A DNA stretch of 64,000 nucleotides from Actinoplanes lutulentus (GTDB lineage Bacteria; Actinomycetota; Actinomycetes; Mycobacteriales; Micromonosporaceae), in NCBI RefSeq assembly GCF_003259845.1, contig NZ_QLMJ01000003.1, positions 558,001-622,000 of the forward strand, written 5' to 3'. Numbering within the stretch: position 1 is the stretch's first letter; every line of letters starts with the position of its first letter. The notes under the pieces were generated by a model, which had not been told where the DNA came from, made no database searches, and saw nothing but the letters and a program-made list of their open reading frames with translations. Below, in pieces: positions 31,363-40,889 of the stretch. The translations under genes were made by a program, and so were the position numbers.

Positions 31363-32023
31363 TCCGGGACAGGCGTTCCTCGATCTCCCTGCGGGCTGAC
31401 GGGGGCAGGGAGTCAGCGACCAGCAGCCGGGACAACCGGCTCGGGTCGTGCATGTAGATATCGAACGCCTCGGCCACGGTGAGACCGTGACCGGGGCGTT
31501 CGGTCACTTCCACCCGGTCGCCGGCGCGGATCTCACCGGGTTCCAGAATCCGCAGGTACGCCCCGGTGCGGTTGGCCAGGGCGAACCACTTCGTCCAGCG
31601 CTGCTCGCCCATCCGGTGCTGGAACGTGGCGCACGGGATCCGGCCGAAGGTGGGCTGCAGGACCACGCCGGACGGGAAGGTCCACCGTTCGCCGATCACC
31701 GCACCGACCAGGTCGAGGCCTTCGGTGGTCAGGTTCTCGCCGAAGAGCCCGTTCGGCAGCTCCCGCCCGAGCTCCGACTCCCACCAGGCGTAATCCTCCC
31801 GGGCGTACGCGTAAACGGCCTGATCGTCACCGCCGTGGTGCTCGACGTCGCCGATGTAGTCGCCGACCACGCCGCTGTGCAGCCCGGTGGTTTTCTCCCC
31901 CGGTGGCCGCACCGTGATGGCGTGGTCGATCGGGCGCTTGCCGATGCCGGTCACGCCGACGGCCTTGGCCGGGTTGGGCTCGGCCGAGCCGACGTTGACG
32001 GTCAGAACAATACCGATACTCAT
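31343..32023 (-). CDS. MOSC-domain protein, YiiM-like
   Basis: A 226-aa MOSC protein from ATG 32023. It has GIGKRPIDHAI, the GDYIGDVEHHGGDDQAVYAY segment, NGLFGENLTTEG and the conserved cysteine in FGRIPCATFQ that binds sulfur or the molybdenum cofactor. A YiiM-type C-terminal extension follows. It probably acts with molybdenum-cofactor chemistry, for example N-hydroxylated base reduction, though the partner is not encoded nearby. Confidence 0.85.
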   Translation of the reverse strand: MSIGIVLTVNVGSAEPNPAKAVGVTGIGKRPIDHAITVRPPGEKTTGLHSGVVGDYIGDVEHHGGDDQAVYAYAREDYAWWESELGRELPNGLFGENLTTEGLDLVGAVIGERWTFPSGVVLQPTFGRIPCATFQHRMGEQRWTKWFALANRTGAYLRILEPGEIRAGDRVEVTERPGHGLTVAEAFDIYMHDPSRLSRLLVADSLPPSARREIEERLSRTTGTAR

Positions 32024-32063
32024 GAATACGACTCCACCACGACCGGTGAGCGGCGGCAAACGA

Positions 32064-33077
32064 TTACAGGCCCCACACCTTCGCGATCCGGGCCAGGCTG
32101 TCCTTGCGGGTCGCCGGGTCGTACACCGCGCCGGCCAGGATCAGCTCGCTCGCTCCGGTGCGTTCGACAAGCGTGTCGAGGCCGGCGACGACCTCATCGG
32201 CGGTGCCCGCGTACTGGGTGCCGGGCAGCGAGTCGAGGACGGCGCGGTCCATGTCGGACAGTTGCCGGGTGGCGGCGGTCTCCGGCGAGACCATCGGGCC
32301 GAGCCGGCCGGTACGCAGACTGAGCGCCATGATCCGGCTGGGCCCGGCCAGGTACTGCGCTTCCTCGGTGGTCTCGGCCGCAAGCACCGAGGCGCTCACC
32401 ATGAGATGCGGCTCGGGGAAGCGTGCCGACGGCTGGAATCCGTTCCGGTAGAGCCGGGCCGCACTGTCCACGTCGGAGCTCATCGCGAAGTGGTACGCGT
32501 AACAGAACGGCAGACCGAGCGTCGCGGCCAGCTGAGCGCCGTACGTCGAGGAGCCGAGAATCCAGATCTCCGGGAAGGTCTCCGCCGCCGGGGTGGCCGA
32601 GAGCCGGGCCGGCGCGGATCCGCGAACGTCACCGAGCAGCGCCATCACGGTCTGCAGGTGATCGGGGAACTGCTCCACGGTGAGGTAGGGCGAGACACCC
32701 CGCAGCGCGGCCGCGGTGGCCTGGTCGGTGCCGGGCGCCCGGCCGATGCCGAGGTCGATCCGGTCCGGGTACAGCGCTTCGAGCAGGGCGAACTGCTCGG
32801 CCACCACGAACGGCATGTGGTTCGGCAGCATCACGCCGCCCGAGCCCACCCGGATGTCGCGCGTGTTGGCGGCGACCGCACCGATCAGCACCGGCGGCGT
32901 GGTGGACGCGACGGCGGGCATGTTGTGGTGCTCGGCGACCCAGAATCGGGCGTACCCAAGCTCGTCCGCGGTTTTGGCGATCTCGATCGTGCCTCGCAGG
33001 GCGTCGGCGCTGCCGTGGCCTTCCCTGACGGTGGCGAGGTCGAGGACGGAGAGCGGGACGCGGTTCGGAGCGCTCAT
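32064..33077 (-). CDS. LLM-class (luciferase-like) flavin oxidoreductase
   Basis: A 337-aa luciferase-like monooxygenase-fold protein. Family landmarks are SVLDLATVREG at the N-terminus, YARFWVAEHHNMPAVASTTPPVLI, RVGSGGVMLPNHMPFVVAEQF, and DLGIGRAPGTD. It matches the widespread group annotated as alkanal-type/LLM oxidoreductases in actinobacteria, which use FMN or F420. The substrate is unknown. It lies 41 nt upstream of the MOSC gene on the same strand. Confidence 0.88.
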   Translation of the reverse strand: MSAPNRVPLSVLDLATVREGHGSADALRGTIEIAKTADELGYARFWVAEHHNMPAVASTTPPVLIGAVAANTRDIRVGSGGVMLPNHMPFVVAEQFALLEALYPDRIDLGIGRAPGTDQATAAALRGVSPYLTVEQFPDHLQTVMALLGDVRGSAPARLSATPAAETFPEIWILGSSTYGAQLAATLGLPFCYAYHFAMSSDVDSAARLYRNGFQPSARFPEPHLMVSASVLAAETTEEAQYLAGPSRIMALSLRTGRLGPMVSPETAATRQLSDMDRAVLDSLPGTQYAGTADEVVAGLDTLVERTGASELILAGAVYDPATRKDSLARIAKVWGL

Positions 33078-33160
33078 GACGGAATCCGTTCTGAAGATTG
33101 CAGTAGGTCGAAACCCTCCCCGAACGTAGCTCGGCTCGCACCGAGTGCAAGTGATACCGG

Positions 33161-34417
33161 CTACTTGAGGGCTGCGGCCAGGTGCGCGGCGGCCACCCGG
33201 TCCGCGCGGGCCATCGAACCTTCCGGCATCGCCGCCACCGCGGCCGCCACCAGCACCACGCCGCCCGCGAACGCGAACGCCCAGGGCAGTCCGCCCGGCT
33301 GGTCGACGATCACGCCGGCCAGCGCGCCTCCGGCCGCGCTCCCGGAGACCGAGACGGTCACCATCCAGGTGTACGCCTCGTTCAGCATCCCGGCCGGGGC
33401 GAACCGTCCGACCAGGCTGTTCTCCACGGTGAGAGCCGGCGCGATGGTCGCCCCGCCGATCACCAGGGCGGCACCGAGCCAGAGCGGGCTCGGCATGAGC
33501 CCCAGCACCGCGAAGCTCGACCCGACGGCCGCCAGCAGCCAGGCGAACTGCCGGGTCAGGGTCATCGCCGGGCGCCGGGTGCCGAACCAGATGCCACCGA
33601 ACACGCTGCCGACACCCCAGACGCCGAGCAGGACGCCACCCAGCGCCTCTCCCCCGCCGTGCTGCGATGCGTACGCCGGGACGATCACACCGGCCGCACC
33701 GAACGCGATGCCGAGAGCGGTGACACAGAGCAGCAGCTGCGGGAAGCCGCCCGAGCGCAGCGGGCCGAGACCCTTCGCCGCGTGCTCACCGCCGGCCGCC
33801 GTGCGGCGCCGCATCACCGGCAGCCGGGAGATCCACACGGTGCCGGCGAACGTCGCCGCCGCAGCACTGATCAGCGCCGCCGCCGGCTCGCCGCTGACCA
33901 CCATGAACACCGCGACCAGCATCGGGCCGAGCACGAAGACCAGCTCGAAGAGCGACGTCTCGGCCGCGAGCGCGGCCGATCGCAAACCAAGACCACCGGT
34001 GGTCACCGAGGTCATATCGGTCCAGGCCCTGCGGATCGCCGCGGTCAGAGGAGGGTACGTGGCACCGGCCACCGCGGTCGCCGTGAAGATCCATGGGAGT
34101 GCGTTCGCACCTCCGCGGCTGGCCAGGATCAGCGCGCCCAGTGCGAGCGGGTGCAGCACGGCCGTCGCGAGCAGGATGGGCCCTGGGCCGATCCGGTCGG
34201 CGAGACGGCCGGCGATCGGGCTCAGCGCGGCGCCGGCCAGCGCGTACACACCACCGGCCAGGCCGGCCGCGGCATACCGCCCGGTGGCCTGTTCGACCAG
34301 GAGCAGCAGGGCCAGCGGGGTCATGCCGATGCCGAGCCGGGCCAGGATGCCGACGGCCAGCAGGACCTTTCCGCCCGGGAGTTGCCACACGCCAAGGTAC
34401 TGACGCAACGCGGTCAC
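33161..34417 (-). CDS. MFS transporter
   Basis: A 418-aa major facilitator with 12 hydrophobic segments from a GTG start. The motif A loop after helix 2 is [11 protein letters not shown], with a weaker copy later (GTRRPAMTL). No substrate-specific feature is recognised. It is separated from the oxidoreductase by 83 nt; the two may be co-expressed. Confidence 0.85.
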   Translation of the reverse strand: MTALRQYLGVWQLPGGKVLLAVGILARLGIGMTPLALLLLVEQATGRYAAAGLAGGVYALAGAALSPIAGRLADRIGPGPILLATAVLHPLALGALILASRGGANALPWIFTATAVAGATYPPLTAAIRRAWTDMTSVTTGGLGLRSAALAAETSLFELVFVLGPMLVAVFMVVSGEPAAALISAAAATFAGTVWISRLPVMRRRTAAGGEHAAKGLGPLRSGGFPQLLLCVTALGIAFGAAGVIVPAYASQHGGGEALGGVLLGVWGVGSVFGGIWFGTRRPAMTLTRQFAWLLAAVGSSFAVLGLMPSPLWLGAALVIGGATIAPALTVENSLVGRFAPAGMLNEAYTWMVTVSVSGSAAGGALAGVIVDQPGGLPWAFAFAGGVVLVAAAVAAMPEGSMARADRVAAAHLAAALK

Positions 34418-34498
34418 GGGCGGGACCTCCGGAGTTGATCGGTAACGACTGAAACGCGTTCCGACGCTAACTCCGAAGCATTGATCAATGGAAATGAA

Positions 34499-34534
34499 AT
34501 ACGCCCGTGGTGTCAGGACTCACCACGGGCGTAT
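34499..34534. terminator. Terminator after htpX
   Basis: Perfect 14-nt arms (ATACGCCCGTGGTG and its complement) around an 8-nt loop. It lies 14 nt past the htpX stop in its direction and looks symmetric enough to work both ways. Confidence 0.75.
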
Positions 34535-34548
34535 CCGTTAGCTTCCGG

Positions 34549-35436
34549 TCATTGCCGGTACGGGCGTGCCGCGCTTCCGCTGAGCGACGCCTGCTCGTGC
34601 AGACGGCGGATCCGCTCCTGCATCGGCGGGTGCGTGGCGAACAGCGACGACAGGCCGCCGGCCTTCAGCGGATTGGCGATCATCAGGTGTGCGCTACTGG
34701 CGAGTTGTCCGTCGGCCGGCAGAGGCATTTTCTGCGTACCGTAATGGATCTTCTCTAGAGCGCTGGCAAGCGCGAGAGGGTCGCGGGTGAGCGTGGCGCC
34801 GGAGGCGTCCGCCTGGAATTCGCGGTTGCGACTGATCGCGAGCTGGATGATCGACGCGGCGAGCGGGCCGAGGATCATCATGAGCAGCAGGCCTGCCGGG
34901 TTGGGGCTGTCCTCGTCGTCCGAGCTCAGGAACGGCAGGAAGAACGCCAGCTGCGCGAGCATCGTGATGATGCCGGCCAGACCGGCAGCGACGCTCGAGA
35001 TCAGGATGTCCCGGTTGTAGACGTGCGACAGCTCGTGGCCGATGACTCCGCGCAGCTCACGCAAGGTCAGCAGGCGGGTGATCCCGACGGTCACGGCGAC
35101 CGCTGCGTGCTCCGGGTTGCGACCGGTGGCGAACGCGTTCGGCTGCGTCGCGGGCGAGACGTAAAGGCGCGGCATCGGCTGCCCCGCCTCGCTCGCCAGC
35201 TCGCGAACCATCCGGTGCAGCTCGGGGAACTCGGCCTCGCTGACCGGTCGTGCGCCCATCGATCGCAGCGCGATCTTGTCGGAGTAGAAGTAGCTGATGG
35301 CGTTGGTGGCCAGCGAGACGATGACGGCGAGCACGAGGCCGCCGCTGCCGCCCAGCCAGTAGCCCACGGCCAGGATCAGACCGGTGAGCAGACCCAGCAG
35401 AGCGGCAGTCTTGAGGCCATTGTTATGGCTGGACAA
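34549..35436 (-). CDS. htpX: HtpX-type membrane zinc metalloprotease
   Basis: A 295-aa M48 peptidase. Two N-terminal transmembrane segments (about 10-28 and 32-50) are followed by the zinc motif GHELSHVYNRD (near residue 148), two further hydrophobic segments (about 158-178 and 190-205) and the third-ligand region NREFQADASGA. HtpX degrades misfolded membrane proteins and is often stress induced. All catalytic residues are present. Confidence 0.93.
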   Translation of the reverse strand: MSSHNNGLKTAALLGLLTGLILAVGYWLGGSGGLVLAVIVSLATNAISYFYSDKIALRSMGARPVSEAEFPELHRMVRELASEAGQPMPRLYVSPATQPNAFATGRNPEHAAVAVTVGITRLLTLRELRGVIGHELSHVYNRDILISSVAAGLAGIITMLAQLAFFLPFLSSDDEDSPNPAGLLLMMILGPLAASIIQLAISRNREFQADASGATLTRDPLALASALEKIHYGTQKMPLPADGQLASSAHLMIANPLKAGGLSSLFATHPPMQERIRRLHEQASLSGSAARPYRQ

Positions 35437-35535
35437 CGTTCACTCCTTCGGTTTGCGAGCTTGTGGCCCGCATCCGAGAGAACGTCGGCGACCTGCGCTT
35501 TCATCCGGTTGGCGCTGTGAGTTCGCTGGGGGGTT

Positions 35536-36711
35536 CTACCGGCAGCTCCAGATGATCGGGTCGGGCGGGTTGTTGTCGCTGGCCGTCAGGCTGAACTTGT
35601 TTCCGGCCACCACTTTGGCGTTCTCGCTGATGAAGTCGACCGTGTAACCGTCGTCGGGTGTCTCGGTCATATCCGGCAGTTCGAGGATCTGCCGGCCGAC
35701 GAACACCTGGGGAATCTCGGACTGGAAGCCGCCGATGTTGGTCGGGGCGGGAACGTGCGCCTCCCAGGTAGCGGCGCTGACCTGCTGCCAGGTCCGTGTC
35801 GGCACGTGATACCGCTGGATTCCCGAATCAGACCTGCCCGCCGCACTGGATTGACCGCCTCGAACCTCGGCGTACAGCCATCCGAAATGGAACGCGATCG
35901 GCTGCACATTGCTGCGGTCGAGCCGATCGGGCCCGGCGATCGGCTCGACCGATCCGTCGGCGTGCCAGAGGAACGCTTTCTCACCCTTGGTCGTATAGAA
36001 CGAGGTGACGACCGTGCCGTTCTCGTCGATGTCCACCGTCCGGCCGCCGTTCGCGCCGGCCGGCACCGGCATCACCTCCGGCTCGGCGTCCGGTGACGCC
36101 CAGCGCTGCGGCGCGGCCTCGCCACGCTTCTCGTAATTGCCGGCGATCTCGCCGGCTTCGTTGATCGCGATCGCGGTCCCGTCACCCTTGAGGCGGGTCA
36201 CCTTCCCATCCCGCAGAAAGAACGGCAGGCTGGGCATCTCGGCGGTGCCACCGACCGCGATCCCGGATCCATTAATGTCCGACATCACCGGCATTCGCTC
36301 GGGAGTGGGCACGGAAGCGGTCAACTCACCCTTTTCCCAGACCAATACCGTACGGGATTCAGCACCGGCCCACGAGTTGGTGGTGCCGACCAGGTACGTC
36401 CCGGTGGGGTCTCCACCGGTCACCTCGGCCGACGCCGCCTTGCCGAACTCCAATTTCTGCGCCACGCAGGACGACGGCTTGACCGGGTCGGGCGGCAGGG
36501 CGGGCAACACGTGCTCGGTGGTCGGGCGCAACACGAGCGCGCCGGCGGTGGCCACGACGGCTGTTATCACCGCCGCCGTCGAAACGGTCCGCACGCGGCG
36601 GGCTCGCCGGCCGTCGCCCATCGCCTTGGCGACGTTGATCCGGCTCGGCCCGTCCGGGACGCCGGTGTCCAGCGGCCGCAGCAGGCTGGTTCCGTATTCG
36701 TCGTCGTTCAC
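35536..36711 (-). CDS. Membrane anti-sigma-like protein with HAF-like repeats (pair 2)
   Basis: A 391-aa paralog of the 30139 and 37232 proteins. A short cytoplasmic region (MNDDEYGTSLLRPLDTG, then RINVAKAMGDG), one transmembrane segment (about 45-65) and extracellular repeats (DINGSGIAVG, INEAGEIAGN, DIDENGTVVTS, LWHADGSVE) make up the protein. It overlaps the ECF sigma gene upstream by ATGA. It is inferred to hold the sigma factor and sense an external signal. No classical anti-sigma zinc motif is seen. Confidence 0.72.
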   Translation of the reverse strand: MNDDEYGTSLLRPLDTGVPDGPSRINVAKAMGDGRRARRVRTVSTAAVITAVVATAGALVLRPTTEHVLPALPPDPVKPSSCVAQKLEFGKAASAEVTGGDPTGTYLVGTTNSWAGAESRTVLVWEKGELTASVPTPERMPVMSDINGSGIAVGGTAEMPSLPFFLRDGKVTRLKGDGTAIAINEAGEIAGNYEKRGEAAPQRWASPDAEPEVMPVPAGANGGRTVDIDENGTVVTSFYTTKGEKAFLWHADGSVEPIAGPDRLDRSNVQPIAFHFGWLYAEVRGGQSSAAGRSDSGIQRYHVPTRTWQQVSAATWEAHVPAPTNIGGFQSEIPQVFVGRQILELPDMTETPDDGYTVDFISENAKVVAGNKFSLTASDNNPPDPIIWSCR

Positions 36712-37235
36712 CGCGGTCCTCCTTCGCCGTTCGGATTGGCCGGGACGGGGTCGCCGATGATCCGGCGCAGGGCGTTGAGTCCGTGGGAGGTCTGGCTCTT
36801 CACGGTGCCTTCGGAACAGCCGAGGATCTGGGCGACCTCGGCGACCGGACGGTCATAGAGAAAGCGCAGGACCAGGACGGCCTGCTGTTTGGGCGGTACC
36901 TGTTTCAGCGCGGCCCGCAGCATGGTGCGGTCCTCCAGGCCCGCTGCCTTTTCTGCCCGCTCCTCGGGAATCGAGCCGAACAACCCGACCCGCCACCAGC
37001 CCCGCCGTTTCTCGTCCAGGAACGCTCGGACGATCATCGTGTGCACGTAGGCGTCCACATTGTCGGCACGGGAGATCTTCGACCAGCGCGCGTACAGCTT
37101 GGTGATCGTCTCCTGCACCAGGTCATCAGCCTGGTCCCGGTCGCCGCTGAGCAGGTACGCGAGCCGCCTCAGCGCCGGAAGACGCCCGTTCACGTACGCC
37201 AGGTATTCGTCGTCGGCCGTGCTGTCGCGGCTCAT
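36708..37235 (-). CDS. ECF sigma factor (SigE-like family), pair 2
   Basis: A 175-aa ECF sigma factor. Region 2 (about 18-80: YLLSGDRDQADDLVQETITKLYARW) and region 4 (about 115-165: AVLVLRFLYDRPVAEVAQILGCSEGTVKSQTSHGL) are both complete. ATG 37235 is preferred because it overlaps the preceding stop by 4 nt. It shares 'DDEYLAYVNGRL' with the sigma at 38422, so the two are a tandem duplication. Confidence 0.92.
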   Translation of the reverse strand: MSRDSTADDEYLAYVNGRLPALRRLAYLLSGDRDQADDLVQETITKLYARWSKISRADNVDAYVHTMIVRAFLDEKRRGWWRVGLFGSIPEERAEKAAGLEDRTMLRAALKQVPPKQQAVLVLRFLYDRPVAEVAQILGCSEGTVKSQTSHGLNALRRIIGDPVPANPNGEGGPR

Positions 37236-38422
37236 CGGCAACGCCAGATGATCGGGACGACCGGGCGGTCCGCAGCGACGCCGCTCATGTTCGATCCCGC
37301 GATGACCTGGGCGTCCTCGCTGACGGACTCGATCATGAAGGAGTCATCGCCGTACTTCTCGACGGTCGGCAGCTCGAACATCTCCTTACCGATGTAGACC
37401 TTCGGCCTGGGCCCGAGGGCCTGTGGTCCCCCGGCCGGCAACTGGGCGCTGTACGGCTCATCGTTGATCTTCTGCCAGACCTTGCTGACCGGGTCGTAAC
37501 GGAAGAGCGACTGGATTTCGTCAGTGCCCGCCACCGCGTAGACCCAGCCGTATCGGAAAGCGATCGGCTGGACGTTGACGGGCTGCTCGATGTCCATCTC
37601 CGGAGCCCCGATCGCCTCGATCTCACCGTCGGCGTGCCAGAGGTACGCCCCCCTCGTCGATGCCCGTGACGTATAGGACCCGGTGAACAGCGCGGTGAGG
37701 ATGGTGCCGTCCTCGGTGATGTCGTAGGCGGCCCCGCCGGTGATCCCGTCCGGCAGCGGCATCGCCTCAGGCTCGGCGTCCCACGACGACCAGCGCTGCG
37801 GATGCGGCTCCTCCGTCACGTGCTCGGTGTCACCGGCGATCATGCCGGCGTCGTTGATCGCGATCGTGGTGCCGACGCCTTTCATCGGGCGGACCTTGCC
37901 GTCCCGGTACGCGTACGGCTTGATGGTCCCGGCATTGGTGCTACCGACCGCCTCGCCGACTCCGTTGATGTCCTTCATCTCCACGCGCGGGCCTTCGTAC
38001 TCGACGTCCGCGACCAGCTTGCCGTCCTTCCACACGAGCAGGTCGAAGTCGCCCTCGAAGACCGGCTCGGTCGCGCCGACCAGGTACGTCCCGGACGGGT
38101 CACCGCCGGTCACCCCGGCTGACGTGGCGTCTCCGACCGGCAGAGTGTCCACTGTGCAGGCGGCCGGCAGAGCGACATCCGCCGGAAGCACCGGTTGCGG
38201 CAGGTTCTCGTCGTTGTGCCGGGGTGGCGTCAGCACCAGCATGCCGGCGGTGACGATCGCCGCCATCCCGGCGGTGACGGCCATGGCTGTCGACCAGGTT
38301 CGCAGCCGGCGAGCGCGCAGGCCGTCGCCCATCGCCTTGGCGACATCGATCCGGGTCGGTCCGTCCGGGTTTCCGGCTTTCAGCGGCTGCAGCAGAAGTA
38401 CGCCGTAGTCTTCGTCGTTCAT
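37232..38422 (-). CDS. Membrane anti-sigma-like protein with HAF-like repeats (pair 1)
   Basis: A 396-aa protein starting at 38422 with a 1-nt overlap with the sigma stop (TGATG). The N-terminus MNDEDYGVLLLQPLKAG aligns with DDEDCGALLLRPL of the 30139 orphan. One transmembrane helix (about 48-68) precedes an extracellular domain with DINGVGEAVGS, INDAGMIAGD, DITEDGTILTA and LWHADGEIE. It resembles its paralogs closely enough to indicate duplication. It probably binds the sigma encoded just upstream. Confidence 0.75.
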   Translation of the reverse strand: MNDEDYGVLLLQPLKAGNPDGPTRIDVAKAMGDGLRARRLRTWSTAMAVTAGMAAIVTAGMLVLTPPRHNDENLPQPVLPADVALPAACTVDTLPVGDATSAGVTGGDPSGTYLVGATEPVFEGDFDLLVWKDGKLVADVEYEGPRVEMKDINGVGEAVGSTNAGTIKPYAYRDGKVRPMKGVGTTIAINDAGMIAGDTEHVTEEPHPQRWSSWDAEPEAMPLPDGITGGAAYDITEDGTILTALFTGSYTSRASTRGAYLWHADGEIEAIGAPEMDIEQPVNVQPIAFRYGWVYAVAGTDEIQSLFRYDPVSKVWQKINDEPYSAQLPAGGPQALGPRPKVYIGKEMFELPTVEKYGDDSFMIESVSEDAQVIAGSNMSGVAADRPVVPIIWRCR

Positions 38423-38928
38423 CACAGTCCGCCTTCCTGGATTTTTACGGCCGGGAAGAGGTTCGCGGCGTGAGCGGTCGGGCCCAGGATTCGGCGTAGT
38501 GCGCTGAGGCCGTGGGACGTCTGGCTTTCGACGGTGCCCTCGGAGCACCCGAGGATCTGTGCGACGTCGGCGACGGAGTGGTCGCCGAGAAAGCGCAGCA
38601 CGAGTACGGCTTGCTGTCTGGCCGGGATCCGCCTGAGCGCAGTCCGCAGCATGGGTGCTTCTTCTTCTGCCCGCTCCGGCGGGGCGGGCCGGTTGGTACG
38701 CCGCCACCAGCCCCGCCGTTTCTCCACCAGGAACGCCCGGACGATCGCCGTGTGCACATAGGTGTCCACATTGTCGGTGCGGGAGATCTTCGGCCAGCGC
38801 GCGTACAGCTTGGTGATCGCCTCCTGCACCAGGTCGTCGGCTTGGTCCCTGCTGCCGCTGAGCAGGAACGCCAGCCGTCTCAGCGACGCCAGCCGCCCAT
38901 TCACATAAGCCAGATACTCGTCGTCCAT
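38422..38928 (-). CDS. ECF sigma factor (SigE-like family), pair 1
   Basis: A 168-aa ECF sigma factor with region 2 (FLLSGSRDQADDLVQEAITKLY) and region 4 (LGDHSVADVAQILGCSEGTVE). It is the first gene of a four-gene operon, sigma/anti-sigma/sigma/anti-sigma. The promoter upstream shows CAACC-N16-CGTC, the ECF form, so it is likely autoregulated. The start MDDEYLAYVNG follows GGGGAGCGGGG. Confidence 0.93.
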   Translation of the reverse strand: MDDEYLAYVNGRLASLRRLAFLLSGSRDQADDLVQEAITKLYARWPKISRTDNVDTYVHTAIVRAFLVEKRRGWWRRTNRPAPPERAEEEAPMLRTALRRIPARQQAVLVLRFLGDHSVADVAQILGCSEGTVESQTSHGLSALRRILGPTAHAANLFPAVKIQEGGL

Positions 38929-38957
38929 CCCCGCTCCCCGTTCTGCAGCCCATTAGA

Positions 38958-38984
38958 TAGACGCGGGTTCACACGGGTCGGTTG
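38958..38984 (-). promoter_or_regulatory. Predicted ECF promoter of the sigma operon
   Basis: In transcript sense, CAACC (38984-38980), 16 nt, then CGTCTA (38963-38958). It is nearly the same sequence as the promoter at 30083-30109. Confidence 0.65.
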
Positions 38985-39105
38985 TATGCCTCGATCCGAT
39001 TGCCAGAAGACATCGGGACGCTCCAGTCGCCGCCGCCGCCCGCCGCGTAGGCCGCGTAGGCCGCGCAGGCCGCGTGAGGTCCCAAGATCGCGCAGACCGT
39101 GCGCG

Positions 39106-39144
39106 TGTCGATTTAGGGTTCGATCCGCACCCGAACTCGACACA
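39106..39144. repeat. 39-nt hairpin repeat, solitary copy
   Basis: TGTCGA...TCGACACA arms with inner TTxGGG/CCCxAA pairing, the same family as the three tandem copies at 53979-54139. A truncated copy (TGTGTCGAATTGAGG) follows at about 39165. The surrounding 500 nt, 38929-39428, hold only repeats and the ECF promoter. Confidence 0.7.
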
Positions 39145-39192
39145 CGCGCAAGAAGCCGCCCGCCTGTGTCGAATTGAGGTGCGCCAGCGACC

Positions 39193-39381
39193 GGCTCGCG
39201 CTCACGGTCGTGTTTGCCGCCTCCGCACGACCACAACAACAAGCCGAACCGCAACGGCTCGCGCTTACGGTCGCTTTCCCGGCCTCCACACGACCCTAAG
39301 CACAAGCCGGCCCTGCGTGGCTCGCGCTTGCGGTCGCTATTTCGGCTTCGGTGCGACCGCGAGCACAAGCCGGCCCCGCGA
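39193..39381. repeat. Three tandem 63-nt repeats
   Basis: Units begin at 39193, 39256 and 39319, each with GGCTCGCGCT, a CGGTCG and later CACAAGCCGG (degenerate in the first unit). The period is exactly 63. Inner complementarity (CGGTCG...CGACC) suggests hairpins. They lie 48 nt beyond the nuoN stop. Confidence 0.65.
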
Positions 39382-39428
39382 TTGGTCGGCCCGCGGGTGG
39401 GTGGCGGTGGGTCGGGCGGGTTGGTGGG

Positions 39429-40889
39429 TCAGGTTAGGGCGTTCAGGAGGAGTTGGGGGGCGAAGCCCAGGGCCACCGCTGCCGTCACCGCTGCTGCTAC
39501 CGCAATCGCCACCGGGCGTGGGACCGGCAGGTGGGGGTGGATGGCCTCGTCCAGCAGGACCGGGTCGGCCACGGAGAAGCCGACTCTCGGCGGCAGCGTG
39601 TACAGGGCTGCCGACACCCGGACGTAGTAGGCGAGGGCGATCACCGCGTTCAGGACGACTACGCCGGCGAGCCAGGTCCAGTTCGCGTCGATCAGGGCGT
39701 CTACCACCGAGAGCTTTGCGAACAGCCCGGCCAGGCCCGGGGGCAGGCCCGCCAGTCCGGCGAAGGCCAGGATCAACGCTGCGCCCAGCCAGGGGCTGCG
39801 GCGGCCCGCGCCTCGGAAGTCGGCCAGGGTGCCGCCGTCCCCGCCCTGCGGGCGCAGCGCTACGACCACGCCGAACGCGACGAGCTCCAAGACCACGAAG
39901 AAGCCCGCGTACGCGAGAGCGGCCACCGCGCCCGGTTCGCCGATCGCCAGGGCGGCCAGGATGTAGCCGGCCTGTGCCACCGATGACCAGGCGAGCAGGC
40001 GGACCATGCGGGTCTGGCGGAGAGCTACCAGGTTGCCGATCGTCATGGTCAGGATGGCGAGGATGGTGACCACGGCACGGGTTTCCAGGCGGGACACCAC
40101 GGTTACCAGGGCCAGGATGCCGCCCAGCTTCGAGGCGGTGGACAGATAGGCGGCCACCGGCACCGGGGCGCCGTCATAGGTGGCGGGTGCCCAGGCGTGC
40201 AGGGGTACCGCGGCCACCTTGAAAGCCAGCCCGATCACCAGCAGAGCGGCGCCCACCCCGGCGATCGGCGCGAACACGGATGCTTGTGCCGGGCCGAGCG
40301 AAGCCAGGTGTACGACGCCGGTCGCCACGTAGTTGAGTGCTACGCCGAGCAGGGCGATCGCCGTGGAGACGACGCTGATCAGGAAAAACGTCAGCGAGGC
40401 GGCGGCCGGGTCGGAGGTGACCCGTTCGGTGGGGGCGAAGCGGCGCAGGCCGACCAGGACGTACAGCGGCAGGGTCAGCGTCTCCAGGCCGACGATCAGG
40501 GTGATCAGGTCGCCGGCGTACGCGACCGTCACGCCGCCGGTCATCGAGCACGCCAGCAGGAAGCAGAACTCGCCGGCCGGTGCCGTGCCGATCCGCAGTG
40601 CGGGCAGCGAGAACGCCAGAACGCCGGCGGTCAGGCCGGCGAAGAGTACGGCCGTCGTCGCTGCGGCGCCGGTGGGAATCCAGGAGCAGCCGCCGGTGGC
40701 GCAGAAGGTGGGTTCGGCGTTCGCGGCCAGGACGGCGCAGACCGCGGTGGCGAGGGTGCCGAGCAGGGTGACGCCGGTGATCGCGGCGCGGCGGCCGGTG
40801 AACAGGTCGGCGAGCAGGGCGAGAATCGCGGTGCCTGCCGCCGCATAAAGCGGCAGAAGAGCGAAATGTCCGACGCTCTGGCTACTCAC
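39429..40889 (-). CDS. nuoN: NADH-quinone oxidoreductase subunit N
   Basis: A 486-aa proton-pumping antiporter-like subunit with 14 hydrophobic segments. Conserved pieces are LIVGLETLTLPLYVLV (Glu-bearing helix), AFKVAAVPLHAWAPATYDGAP (Lys helix) and LAWSSVAQAGY. The GTG start overlaps the nuoM stop (GTGA). Last gene of the partial nuo cluster. Confidence 0.94.
   Translation of the reverse strand: MSSQSVGHFALLPLYAAAGTAILALLADLFTGRRAAITGVTLLGTLATAVCAVLAANAEPTFCATGGCSWIPTGAAATTAVLFAGLTAGVLAFSLPALRIGTAPAGEFCFLLACSMTGGVTVAYAGDLITLIVGLETLTLPLYVLVGLRRFAPTERVTSDPAAASLTFFLISVVSTAIALLGVALNYVATGVVHLASLGPAQASVFAPIAGVGAALLVIGLAFKVAAVPLHAWAPATYDGAPVPVAAYLSTASKLGGILALVTVVSRLETRAVVTILAILTMTIGNLVALRQTRMVRLLAWSSVAQAGYILAALAIGEPGAVAALAYAGFFVVLELVAFGVVVALRPQGGDGGTLADFRGAGRRSPWLGAALILAFAGLAGLPPGLAGLFAKLSVVDALIDANWTWLAGVVVLNAVIALAYYVRVSAALYTLPPRVGFSVADPVLLDEAIHPHLPVPRPVAIAVAAAVTAAVALGFAPQLLLNALT

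Noticed and set aside
39074..40069. Plus-strand open frame across the repeats and nuoN
   Set aside because: An Arg/Pro-rich shadow of nuoN with no start context.
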